DNA of 64,000 nucleotides from Salvator merianae (lineage: Eukaryota > Chordata > Lepidosauria > Squamata > Teiidae), in the NCBI GenBank assembly GCA_003586115.2, contig QVOM02000074.1, positions 4,638,905-4,702,904 on the forward strand, read 5' to 3'. A model generated the notes under the pieces. That model did not search any database. It had not been told where the DNA came from and worked only from the letters and a program-made list of their open reading frames with translations. The position numbers and the translations under genes were made by a program. Shown here one piece after another: positions 27,166 to 39,800 of the stretch (position 1 is the stretch's first letter; every line of letters begins with the position of its first letter).

Positions 27166-27835
27166 TTGATATGGTTGAAAGACTAATCAGTAAACTGACA
27201 TTTGACATTTTCTTACTGAAGGAAGCCTTGGGAAAAATCTTACAAGGGAGGAAGAAACATATGAGGCGAATAATAAAGGAAGTAATCCTTATTTGGAATC
27301 AACAAAGACTCAGACTGAAATCTGTGAATAAGATGCAAAATTTTTGGTTCAAACATGGAAAGGACTGGAGAAAAAACAAAAACAAACAAACAAACAACCT
27401 GAAGGAGTCAGAAGGTGGAACTTAAGAAGTGGCTTAGTAGAATAATGAGCAGAAGCCGAATTAATGAAAGACTGATATGAGAAGAAGATTTTGAGAGCTT
27501 GCTGAGATCGGATAAATATAATACTTTACGGAAAAATAAGGCAGTGGATAGGTTTTTTTTGAAAACTGGAAACCCTCTATTGAACTTTTGCAAGATCTGG
27601 AAAGCAGACCTGGAAAAGGGATTGGTGTTTGCTGGAGCGAAAGAATGAAGAGAAAAGAAGATTATTGGTAGAAGAAAAGAACTGGGTGGTTAGGGGGTAT
27701 GAAATATAGAAGAAATCCAGGAAGTAGGAAGTCAGTAGTTTAAAATGTTAGTTGGTGGATTATGAATTACTTAGTGTAATTTTATATATCTAAAAAATAA
27801 AATAATAAAATAATAATAAAAAAATGAAGCTGTTC
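27166..27835 (+). mobile_element. LINE 3' fragment with A/T-rich tail, probably L1
   Basis: An open stretch at 27171-27425 and further broken frames to 27650 have the Lys/Glu-rich, Trp-containing style of the end of reptile L1 ORF2 (for example FLKTGNP-like and IELLQDLES in another frame). It ends in AAAAATAAAATAATAAAATA then ATAATAAAAAAA at 27792-27825, a degenerate poly-A tail. The hAT right terminus follows immediately. The family is only probable. Confidence 0.45.
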
Positions 27836-27847
27836 AGCACATCCCTA

Positions 27848-27855
27848 GTAAGAAG
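27848..27855. repeat. Right target-site duplication of composite hAT element
   Basis: GTAAGAAG directly after the terminal CACATCCCTA, matching GTAGGAAG at 15661-15668 with one difference. Confidence 0.7.
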
Positions 27856-28740
27856 ATCAGATATCAGCAGTAGTTAATATCCTTATTAACCGAAAGACCC
27901 CCAAGACTCCCCTCTAGTGGAAAATTGATGAGTCATGAACACGTTAGTGGGTACAGAAAACTGAATGTCTGCAAATTCTATGACTTTATAACTGCAGTGT
28001 GAACTGCACACATTCTATACATTAAAACATTGGTTATGGTTATACATTCTGTTAGAAACCTCTAGCAGGATCTTCACAATGGTGGAGGCTATGGGTGAAA
28101 AGCAGTACTGTACACATGTGGTGGCAGGGGTTAAGAGTAGTAGGAAGAGCTGTCAGGGACTTCCTGCCACTCTACCTCTACAGCACTCTGCAGAGTGGTT
28201 ACGCCAGCGTGTGTGCACATTGAATTCTATGGACCAAGCACTCTTCAAACATACGATGCAATCCCTGCATCCTCAGTGTGCTGTCAGGGTGCCATAAGGC
28301 CTCTGTTTGTTCTCATATAATCAAAAGTAATTTAGCTTGCAAGTGATAGGAACCTCTCAGTGCTGCTACATTTTTTGTTTCCCTCTCAATTTAATAAGTG
28401 GAGGCTTTTCGAAGACTCAAGTGACTTCTTTACTACTTTCCATTACAGTAACAGAAAGTCAATGATGTTCAGGCTGCATAATCAGACTTGTGTAAGATTG
28501 AACATAGTTAGATGCCTTTTTCTAAAACTTTTGAATCTTTTTTAAGAAATTAGGAACTTGAGATAAACTACATTGGCTTAATCACTTTTAGTGTCTGTGT
28601 GTGAGAGACAGAGACTAATATTTTTCAAACAAAAAAGATTTCTAAAACTTCTGCCTTTCAGTCAGATTCTGGACTACTTTGCTACAAGTAAAGAAAGAAT
28701 GAGGCAAATTCCAGTGTATAAGACGAATACAAACATACAG
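27856..28740. other. Intergenic between LRP6 and BCL2L14 3' ends
   Basis: No coding signal or clear repeat. The open frame at 28079-28297 has no recognisable domain. Confidence 0.4.
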
Positions 28741-30779
28741 ACAATGTAAGCAATTTGTTTCAGTGATTTATTATTTATACACAGTGGTCAATGCTTAGGC
28801 TAATGATGGAGTCTTGTTCATAAATTTCAGAGTCACTATTTCTCATACACTAGTTGACTAAGACAAGGTTATAGCTCAGTTTAAAGAAAGGGAGTGATTT
28901 TAACTTAGGAATAGTCCACAACGTAGATAACACAGTGAATTACAGGGAGGTTTTTAACATAAACCATCTTGCTTGTCTCCTGATAAAGAAAATCTCTTCT
29001 ATTCCATCCCAGTAGTGTGGAGGAGAACAAATAAAAAACAGAGGCACATTACTGGATGCTGAAGGTTTACCACTCACAATCACACCAGCTTTCTGTCTGG
29101 CACTTTATTTTAGCTTGACTGAGTCAAGAAGCAAAATAAAACTTGTGGTGCAACTTCACTCAATCCGGACTCATCACTTGGGCCAAGCTACATATAATGA
29201 AACTGGGTGGGCCACTGTATGTGTTTTCACATTTCAAATTCTGTTGGAGCTACATCAGCTCTTTTGAATGCTGTATACACACTGCAACACCATTTCATAA
29301 CTCAAAACTATTCAGAAACGCTGTACCTCATTAAGAAAGTGCTATCAAACAACATGTGGTACCTGACAAATTAGCAGTAGCATAGACAATTAGGTCTATG
29401 ATGACTGGTCAATTCTTCAACACAGTTGATTCCAGAGTATTCAAGACTTTATTTTGCAAGTTACATCCTTGCCTTATTATTAGGTCAATAAACCCTGTCC
29501 AGCACTTAGATTGAAGACTACGTGAAGGAAAAATGAGGCCCTCCTCCTTTGCTTTCCAAAGCAAATCTCTAGGACTCCTCCAGTTCCTGATGCAGAGCAC
29601 AGAAAGAATTGGCGGGGGGGGGGGGCGGAGAACAGAAAAAGGAAGAAAATAATGTTAGTTGATCACTGAACATTTAAAGTGTTCCAAGTGCTTTCTCATA
29701 GTTCCAAGTAGAACAAGATCAGTATCAGTACGAACAGAAGCATCTTTCAAGTTCCTTGTTTCAAGTACTCCACAAATCGTGAAAGCAGTGCAATGCTCAT
29801 GCCAGGTCCGTGAGGCTAGGGGAGGTTTGGATGGTGGGGATCGGACAACACCAGGCTTCTGCTGCAGCAGGACTCCTGTGAAAGCCCTATTTTTTGGCAG
29901 CAGCACAGGCCACATTCCCACTGCCTTTTACACTCACAGCCATAGCCTGGCCAATCGTACCTTGTTACAAGTGGGTCTGTGACAGCGGGAATCGATCCCA
30001 TCCTACATTATCACGAAATGCATTTAGGTGGGGGTGCTGGGAGAGCAGGGCCAACGACAGAGCTGGTAGAAGTAAACAAAAAATATTGCCCAACTGTGGA
30101 ATCAGTATTCCTGGTGCAAAAGTATCCCTGAGAAGTTAGGATCCCACTGTTAGGATGGCAGCAACAGCAGTGATTCCAGCTAAAACCAAAATGCATGACC
30201 TGCAGAATCACACAGGGCAGTTCTTACCATATTATGGACTTCAGCTTGCAGATATGGGATTTGTGTACGTAAACATCCCCACTCCTCAAAATCACCCCAC
30301 ATGCATGTGAGAGAGAAGTTAAAGCTAGAAAGCTCATCTTGATATACTGCTCTTTGTACATTCAACTTACCCACCTATTTAAACATCTTTCAAAATGCAA
30401 AATGGAAAAACTGTAACTTCGACACCTTCCAGTAAGTTATGAGTTTCAGTTCTTCTAATGCTACGACCATTCTAGATAATAAAGCCTTGCCTTCTATAAA
30501 GTGAAACGATCAACCCTAGTCCCTCCATTCCACGAAATGATTTTTATCAATTTCATTTTATTTTCTACCTAAAGATAGCATCACTAAAATAATTTAAGCC
30601 AAAGGACTAGCATCACAGTCTGCAATGAACGACACAACATAATCCACAATCAGAATAGAGTTCATTTACATAATATATGAAGTATCACAGCCTTTTAAAG
30701 CTTTTAGATGATGGACTCCCTCCTGTCTCCATTCTCTTTCAGAGTCCCCAAATTAAGACACAGCTCCTGAAGATCACAT
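28741..30779 (-). other. BCL2L14: Probable BCL2L14 3' untranslated region
   Basis: This follows the stop codon at 30780-30782 on the minus strand. Candidate minus-strand AATAAA signals are at 30562-30557 and 28772-28767; the latter lies in AATAATAAATCACTG and would give a ~2.0-kb UTR. A poly-G run (plus strand) at 29613-29625 lies within it. Extent is inferred from signal position alone, and a short isoform ending near 30540 is equally possible. Confidence 0.45.
28767..28772 (-). promoter_or_regulatory. BCL2L14: Candidate BCL2L14 polyadenylation signal
   Basis: AATAAA on the minus strand, about 2 kb past the stop codon. A second AATAAA at 30562-30557 is an alternative. Confidence 0.4.
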
Positions 30780-30824
30780 TTATTCATAATCCAGTTCTTC
30801 TTGGTTTGATAATTCTAAAGCTTC
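30780..30824 (-). CDS. BCL2L14: BCL2L14 last coding exon
   Basis: After the acceptor CTTCATTTCCAG the exon reads EALELSNQEELDYE then TAA, in phase 0 with the previous exon. Spacing of E, L/I, E-E and D matches the short C-terminal tail known in human Bcl-G (E-x-x-x-x-x-x-x-E-E-x-D), with two extra residues here. At 14 codons it is too short for ordinary ORF detection. Confidence 0.85.
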   Translation of the reverse strand, partial: EALELSNQEELDYE

Positions 30825-33800
30825 CTGGAAATGAAGAAGGAACCAAGTCAGTGCTGCAGATCTTTGGGACTTCCCAGCAGTACAAGGGCCTCCCATGTAT
30901 TTTGGAGAAAGCACAAGGCATCTTTGTATACCTCTGTTGTCCCTCAACTTACAAATACATTTCCACCTGCAAACCAGGGCTAGTCACAATACCAGACCAC
31001 TTTAGAAGGGTGACAGGAAATGCTGTGATCCCTCTTTCCTCCCCTACCTCTGGCTGCTACCATCCATTCTTCTTCCTCTTTTTTCCTCATCCTACTTTGT
31101 TCACTCCCATTGCCCTTTGCTTTCACCTCTGCATTAGACCAATCAAGCGCTTTTCCTCCCTGGCTGAGTCTGTGAAAAGCCCAAGGCAAAGGACTTCTTC
31201 AAGTAAAAGGAAAGCAGCTGGGAAAATAGCTAGAAGTTCTGCTCAAACTTAATTGAGTAAAAGAACTTCTAATCCTTGTGACAAGCAATGTACCCAGAAT
31301 ACCTTGCTCTGAGAAGGGAAACAACCCTTGGTTTGTTTTCAGAGTGAGTGAGGGCGGAGAAATAAGAAGCCTCATGTGTGTGGCAGGAGGCCTCTCAGAT
31401 AGAAAGAGCAGGACCAATAGGGCACCACAGCTGGAGTACATGGGATGCCTCAACAACAGTTGGCTTTGGTAATCTATTGAGCTAAGTGGTCAGAGCAGAA
31501 GCTTTTCACAACCAAGTCACACTATCAACCTGCTGGCTGTAATCTGCCTACTGCTGTCGTTAGGTGTCATAGAGATGAGTTTAATGTTTGGTGACTACAT
31601 GGACAAATGCCATCTTGATCATCATTGTTAGATCTTACAGCTCTTCCAAGGACACTCTGGTTACCTCTTTGATTCCTTCCATCCATTTTCTCCATTGTCT
31701 TCTGTATGGAATGGAATTGGTATGTTTGCGTGCACCACCCTAACAATTATACCAGAATCACCAACATGGGGCTCAAGGGCACAATATAGATTTTAATGTC
31801 TTCTCTTGGTAGGCAGAAACCTTTTTGCATCTTCCCAGACTAATGTTATTTATGAGATTGGTTATCTTTTTTTTTCCCCTTAAAAAGTACCACAGATCTG
31901 AAAAGGGACAGACCCGGAAGAGCTTTCAATTGTCTTAAATATTTTAATGTACCCTCTGCCAAATAACTGAACAATTTAAGTCAATGAGTCTGTTTTAACT
32001 GTCCTTGATGACCTTTACATGGTCATCAAGGAATTTCATTCTTTGAAATGTATTTCATTTTTGTGGCCATACGCTTCAAATATACTTGTGGGCCTGGTCT
32101 AGATTGCAGACTTAATACCCAAATAAATGTTTTTTTAAATGTTTGTTGAGAATTCTTCCTAGTTCATGCCATCAGACAACATTTTGCAAAGGACAGGAAC
32201 TATGGCAGCACCCATTAAAGTCTGTTATTACCTTCTTCCCATACTAATTTAATAGTTCAGATACACATGGCATCGAAGCATACTCAGCTTCCTCGTAAGA
32301 AGTGACACTGCGGTCAGCAAAGAAAGTGAACCCACAGGCAGAAAAAGGAAGTTTTCTTACCCATCCACCATGGCTATTTATCCAAGGGCTGAAGTTTTCC
32401 TTGAGGTATTTTGTTCCAAAGCCAAGCACCATATTCATGGGATGGTTGTCTATAGCAGTGAGCCGGGCGGTGACTTCTGCCACACACGCAACTTTCACGA
32501 TCTGTGTTTCCATCCCAGAAACCACAGGGGTTTCCTCTGAGAACTTAGTAGCAATTTTGCTGAAAAATGGATAGGTCATCAGTTCTGTGATGAGCTGACA
32601 GAAAGTTTTGTCCTTTTGCACCTAGAAATGAACAAGGCATTTGTCAGTTAGTGCAGACAGAGAGCATCCTGCCCACTCCCCAAGGTCACCCACTGAACTT
32701 CATGATAAGGTACTTGAACCTCCCTATTTCAAGTGGAAAGATCTATAGACTAAGAAAGTTTAAGGGCAATTCTCTTTCCTGAGCGAGCAAGTGGCCACAA
32801 TCTCCAAAGTCAGTTCCTCCTCTTATTAAAGAAATCAGTACTGTAATTGGAATTGTCAAGAAAAGGATGATAAGAAAATAATGTACTCCAGATGTTTAGA
32901 CTACACCTTCTATAGGCTCCATATAGTGCTGAGCTGATGTACATCAAGTTGGAAATAAAACTTTATCCAAACAGGAATGTCATATTAATCACAACTTTTA
33001 AAATATACTTATTCCATCTTTGATTCAAGTTTCCTAAGGTACAGAAGTATTGGGATATCATATGGAAAAAAATAGAACAAATATATTATCCCATATACCC
33101 TACAGGTATATCTACTGCATGATTTATCTGAAGTAAGAATTAAAAAAAGAAACAAAAAGGTGGTTATACTGGTTATTACACCAGTATATCTGGAACATTT
33201 AGATATATAAGAATGCAACAGAACTATATGGGATTGGATGGTAAATGAATTTATTTCTGCTAAGAAAAAATGTATGGAGCATACAGGAATTGAAAAAACC
33301 TTTTTTCAAATTTGGCAAAAATGAACAGATGCTTTACCTAAATTGCTAGTAACCATACAAAATACACTTGCATGCAGGCCTAAGACAATGCTAAGTGCAC
33401 ACAGGAGTGGATCTATTAGTTAAATATGCTAACGATTTGATAGAGCAAAGAAGGCACCTACACACAAGGAAGAATGTCTTTTTTCCTCTGCACCTACTCT
33501 TGTTCCATGCGTTCAAAAAAGCTTTTAAGAAGCACAGCTGGGCAGAGGCATGCATGTGATCCAACACCATTTTAATTAACAGACTAGAAAGTTCTGCAAT
33601 GCTAAGTTTATCCTACCTGTAAAAGAAGAAGTCACAGAACAATAATTGCTTTCCCAAATTGGTTACCTTTTCTTGTAATTCATCTCCTGATTTTCTTAAT
33701 AGGGCAACTATTGTGTTTATTATCTTTTCTTCCTCATCTGGTAAAAAGACAAGAAAAAAGCTGATTTTTTTGTCCTTATCTCTTAACACAACAGTAATAT

Positions 33801-36800
33801 AACACTCAGCCATCTGGCATCCTTGAATTGTGCACCATAAAACTTTGAGGAGACATATCCTAATCTTAACTCAAATTTTCACACATTCCCTGTTTCCCTC
33901 CCAGCATGCACATGGTTTTAGCTTTTGTCATGATACATATCATACATACACAATACTTATCATACATACACAAAGGGCATTTTTGCACTTTCCACATTAG
34001 AAAGTTATCCACAGGATAACTATTCTGTTCTAATGTGGAATGGAACAAGCAGCATGGACCCTGTCTGCACTGCAGAGCCCTAGACTGGAACAGCAGCAGG
34101 ATACCAGCATTTGCAGTGCAAATGCTGGTGTCCTGTTCCTGATCTCATAGAATCATAGAGTTGGAAGGGACCTCCAGGGTCATCGAGTCCAGCCCCCTGC
34201 TCAATGCAGGATTCACTAAAGCATCCCAGACAGATATCCGTCCAGTCTTTCCTTGAAGATCTCCAGCGAAGGAGAGCCCACCACCTCCTGTGGTAACCTG
34301 TTCCAGTGACTGATTGCCCTTACGGTCAGAAAGTTTTTCCTAATATCTAGCCTGTATCTACTCCCTTGAAGTTTCATCCCATTATTTCTAGTCCTTTCTT
34401 CTTGCGCAATTGAGAATAGGGTCAATCCTTCTGCACTGTGACAGCCCTTCAGATACTTGAAAACAGCTATCATGTCTCCTCTCAGTCTTCACCACGACAG
34501 TGGCTGGTAGGCATCCGGCTGCTGTCATGGCAACCAGAAGCACTGCAGATTGCGCAGGTGCATGCAGGCATGATTATACGATCATGCAGGTGCAGCCACG
34601 CCATACTGCATGGCACAGTGCGCAGTCGTGCATTTGCACCCAAAAGCAGGTGTGAATGCACTTGATCAGGAACTGTCTAGCTGCTCCTGGTTGGATCTGG
34701 AGCACAGTTTAGTGCTCCACATCTAGCTGCAATCGGGACCAGCTGCATCCTGCTCCTGGTCATGCAGGCCACTGCACGGTGCGGACGCACTTACCTAATG
34801 AGAGTGCACTCACTAACCAAGAAGAGCAAACAGGCTCAAAATAACACGATCAATGGATTAACATAAAATAACATGGCAAAGACTAACAGGAGCTGACAGT
34901 CTGCATCCCAAAATGAATGTTTAGGAAAAGAGTCCAATAGAAATATATGATAATTAAGAAAGATCCAGGATTAAGAGGATAGTGTGAATGCTTTGCAAAC
35001 TTATCACTGCTGTCCTAAGAGGGCTTCTTTAATACTTGATATAAGCACTCTCACCACTGGAGAGAGCTCAGCTGGACACTGTTTGAGGAAGCAGGTGGTA
35101 GAAAAGTACAAGTATAGCTTTAAAGGAAAGTGAACTTTCCTGTAGGTTGTGGGAAAAAAGGAAGAGAAAAAGAGAGAGGGGGGGAGGGGGGGAGAGAGGG
35201 AGAGAGAGAGAAAGCATCACCTATATATAAAAGCTATATCCTTTTCAATAATGAAGAAAAACAATTAGTGGCATGGCCCCCACAGCTGAAGTACTCCATT
35301 TGGGGGCCTGAGTGTAGGCAGCAGGTCATCAAATGCACCTGCCCTATATCCACCTTGCAAGCCCATACCTGTGAAGAGTTTTTTCATCAGAGAATTAATA
35401 CCTTTCGAGTTTCAGCACTCAGTGCCTCTATATCCTGTCAGTTTTGGTATAAAGAGAAGCTTGTCTTCTTATACTCTGAATTTCCCTTTGTCTCTTGAAA
35501 TCCTTGTCTTTCAACTCCTTTTTTCTAGTGGTGAGGTGCTACCACTTGTGATCTCCTGGTTTTCACTCTTCAACTGTTTTTTTATTAACTTCTGCTTCTG
35601 CTCTTTTGAACTCCTGGCTTGTATGTGGACTTTGACTTCTTGGTTGAGTGGCATCTCCTAGCCTTACTTCTAGCCCTGTTCTCAAGCCTAGTCCCTGCCT
35701 CACAGTGGCGTAGCCAGTGCTTCCGTCCCCCGGGGCTATGGGCGGGGGCGATGCCAGCGCGAGGGGCGACGCCAGCGCGCCGGCGCAAGGGGCGACGCCA
35801 GCGCACCGGCTCAGGGCAGGGCCAAGCTAGCGCACTGGCGCATGGCAAGGCCACGCTAGCGCGCCGGTGCGGAGCGGGACGACGCCAGTGCACGGGGCGG
35901 GGCGACGCCAGCGCTCCGGCTCGAGGGGCAACGCCAGCGCACCAGCGCGAGGGGCGACCAGCGCGCCGCAGCCAAATGGGCAGGGTGATGAGTGAGGGCG
36001 CCGGTAGGCGGGGCCCCTGGCTCTGTGGACCGCCCCCGACAATGCACCGCCTGGGGCGGGCCGCCCCCCTGCCCCCCCTTGCTACGCCTCTGCTGCCTCA
36101 CTTTATATAAAACTCCAACTTTCTGTCCAGCCTTATTTTGCTTGCTGCCACAATTCCAAATTTCTGTCCAGTGATCTAATCACCAGTCACCAGCCATGGG
36201 AGTTCCAGACCTCCCTAATTAGTTCTGACCCTCCTGCTTCCATGCCTAAAGTGCTGACATTTAAAAAAATATTTCTAAACTCTGTCATTCCATGAAGCAG
36301 TCTAGTACAGAACTGGAAATGAAAATAAAACTATGAAATTAATGTTCACATTCTCATACTTTCTGTGTTTTTTCCCCACCCCTTGTGGGTTCCAGCTCTA
36401 ATAAACCGTGCAATAATTTTCAGTATACTCTTCTAACACAGGGATGATTTGTCTTCTAAGCAGTTCTAGCTGAATTTGCACCTACTGATAACTGCAGATC
36501 CATTCTACCTATTCTGATTAAAATACATATGATTTCATACAGGGATAATCAAATGTTTATTATGGTCATAGACCAAAATTTAACATAACATAGGGCCCAG
36601 TCACACCTGTTATAATCCAGCTTCGATTCATTTTCAGACTGAGAAAACACATCAATGAAGTAATAAGATGTTTTCTTTCAGTGTTATCTACCTCAGAAAA
36701 CCCACCTTTGGGTTAGATAATGTGGAAAGAAAATGATTCGTCACTTTGCTGGTATGTTCTTTAAATCCAAAAGTGGACTGAAGCTGGATTAAAACGTAGG

Positions 36801-39800
36801 TGTGACTGGGCCCAGAGATAAATAAAATAATCCAGTGATTATAAGTTTGGTAAAACAAATAGAAATACAGGTCCACTGGAGTCAAGCAAAGCCTATACAA
36901 ACATAGAAATGCGAGACAACAGAGAAAGATTAGGGAGTTCTGTGCTAAAATAAAGAGCTAACATTAAAATATATTTTAGAGGTCAGGGCTAAAAACCTGT
37001 TGGCAGTGCCCAGAATAATGCTGGTGGATGAGTCTTGCAATAAGAGTCCAGCTAATATGGTATTGCAATGGCCAGGCCCATAAAGGGATAATACGGAACT
37101 GAGGAGAACCCTCAACAAACTTGTAGTATTTTGCTCTAGTTTGTGATGCTGCACATTTTAATAGCTGTCTTAACCTCCACACCCCAGATTTCTAGAGTGT
37201 ATATTTTGTATATCCTAAGGCAGGCTTAACTATAGAAGCAAAACAAGAAAGATGCACCTTCTACATCTTTGCAAGATCACCTATTTCATAACTCACCAGT
37301 ACTGTGGCCTAATTTTTGCTGTTTTATATCTTATCTCCTTACAGTACCTCCATATCTTACCAGATCAGATCTCCCTCAGTGACAGGTTCAACAACAGTGT
37401 CAGATAAAAATCAGCAATTAAAGAGATTTTCATCATTTAAATTTCATTTTTAACTTTTTTCAAACTCTCTCATAAAAAAACATACCTAGTCCCAAAGACT
37501 GATACTAGGTCCATCATATCTTCTAATCCATACACTATTATGATTATTCTGATTGTAAGTGGACATGATATAAAAGACTTTACCAGGACTATGAATGGGA
37601 CCTACACCCATGAATTAAAATTTCTCACTGAACATCATTTCATATCATCATCTATATTATATTTCAGGTCACAGGGCAATCTATTCAAGAAATATTTTTT
37701 GTTAGGGAGGCTTGAAGAAAGTCATATTGCTGAGCTGGCAGAAATTATTTATACATTTGAATTCAAACTACTGAACTAGTAATCCATCTTTTTTAAAAAT
37801 AAAAAACATATACATAAACATATACAGTTTATTTTTAAAGCTTTTCATATTGACCCTGCTTGAAGTATCTTTCTTTATTTTTCCACGTCTAACAAAAATG
37901 TTGAACAAATAAAAATAAGAATATCATACATATAAGGTACTTGGTTTGTTAAAAAATTCTTACTTTTTGATCTTTGCTGAACAAACTTACTGATACACTT
38001 CAAAGCCTGCTTTATAGTGATTATGGCACATAGCAGCAAGGATTCATGATTAATCCTCATCAGGATCCATTACAATTTACCTACTTTTCAGATCACAGAA
38101 TGCAATCGTACACTATTGTGTATGTGAGGTAGCGTTGTATCCCTTTTTTGTAGTGCCAGCAAAGGGTTAACTGTCGTCAGAGAGGGTTCACTAGATGTGA
38201 ATAATCAAAGGGCACATAAAGCCATGTTTCAAGTTGCTATTTTGCACTCCTTCAAAGCCAGTCTGTTTGGAATTGAGTTTGTGCTCTATCCATCTAAGTG
38301 CTTTTAACTATCAGTAAAGTTCAGGAAGTGATGTATCTCTGTTGCTCAACTAGTTTGAAACAAAGCATAGAACAGGGAAGTCATACATGCAGTGTTTGAC
38401 ATGGGGAAAAGGGGGTAATGATGTTTTCTGACTGGAAATAAATATGGGGTAGCTTTGTATCCCAGCTGTTTTGCTCACCGGTAGCCAAGCCACTTACAAT
38501 AAAGAGCTGAAAGATGCAGGGTCCATTTCCTGCAAGGTCCTATACCAGCAGGACTGTATGATTCTGTTTGAAGATTAATAATTAGCATTGGAGCTTAACT
38601 GGGGTACAGACAACTCCTTGAGCTGAGACTGTTTCATTTCCTAATAAATTTAAACATGTGTATCTGCTTTCACACTAAACAGGATAACTTTTTTTGGCTG
38701 AAAATTAATCTGAAAAAAATATTTGCTTTATAAGGCATATTGTGTGTCTAGCTTTCAAAAATAAAACTCACAACTATTTTTGAAGACTGGAGAAAAGACT
38801 TCAAAAATCACACCAAGTCACACCAAGCAGGAATAATGATTAAATTTGATCATTTGAATCAATATTGCATCCAACTGCCCACACACTCTAGTGCCTAAGG
38901 GCTGGTTGCCAAACATGTTGCATGTAGACAAGACAATGTGAAAAAGACTTCTCCAAACTAGGAGCTCTACATTAACAGCATTAAAATAGAGGAAAAAAAC
39001 CCAAAACTTTACCTTTTCTGTCATCATCTCCAGATTTGTTGTCCCCTCCACCATCAGCTTCTACGCTCACACTACGCAGTATTCGAAAATCTGGACTTTT
39101 AGACCTAGAGTTATTTGTTATTTGAGAAAGTCGATCAACCACAAGACCGATGACTGAATCATCTGTTTAAAAAAAAACACGCAGAGAGAATTTCCACTGA
39201 TTGCCATTATTTCAGTTACAGGAAGAGACAAATGTACAGCTGTAAATGGGTTTAGTTCTTAGTACGCCAACACTCTGAGGACTGCCAAATTCCTTTGCTG
39301 AATTGCCACCACAACTATAGATCTAGAAAGAGACCTCAAATCTTTGTCAGGTAATTCTCAGCACTCATACAAACAATATACCAGCTCTAAAATCTACGGA
39401 GTCATTAGTATTAAAATCTCCAGAACTTGCTCAACTATTCTTAATTTTTTTATATAAAATTTATTATGAATTAATAAAATACACAACCAATTACAAAAGA
39501 AAAAGATACAAATTACCAAAAAAACCCCAAACCCCAAATTCAAAACTACCCCCCACCTCTTCTCCCTAGGACACATGGGTGGCTTTGGATCAACCAACCA
39601 GGAATCTCACAGATAGGCTTAGCTGATATATTCTGAAATTAATTCTTTTTCAAGACGGGTTTCATCTCTTATAGTTTTAAATGCTTCAATACAAGGTTGT
39701 CATCTATGCCAAAAAGTTATTTTCGGTTTACCTTCTTCCATTTTTGTTTGTATATATAAAATATATTGATTCAGAATGAGTTTCCATAAATCGTTCTTCC

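Larger units (their letters stand above)
15669..27847. mobile_element. Composite non-autonomous hAT-like element with nested retroelements
   Basis: The left end TAGGGATGTGCACAAA and the right end GCACATCCCTA are inverted copies, flanked by near-identical 8-bp duplications. The first ~100 bases align with the left end of the intact relative at 62484, and 17708-17856 aligns with 62835-62973 of that relative (both start AATACCTGTTTCCCT). So the ends and an internal block belong to one family that is about 0.7 kb when uninterrupted. The remaining ~11 kb is nested insertion: an LTR derivative (16485-17464), copia (about 18481-22740), a non-LTR element (about 22741-27165) and an L1 tail (to about 27835). 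No hAT transposase was found. Confidence 0.65.

Noticed and set aside
29940..30010. tRNA-like GGGAATCGATCCC on either strand
   Set aside because: A single B-box-like palindrome without an A box or acceptor stem.
30677..31252. 191-codon plus-strand ORF
   Set aside because: Lies antisense across the BCL2L14 last exon and intron, low-complexity composition, no domain.
35585..36110. Long overlapping ORFs on both strands rich in Arg, Ala and Pro
   Set aside because: By-products of the GC-rich minisatellite inside a hAT MITE.
38129..38465. Possible solo LTR from repeated GGTAGC-TTGTATCCC
   Set aside because: Only a 16-base repeat; no ends, polyadenylation hexamer context or duplication confirmed.
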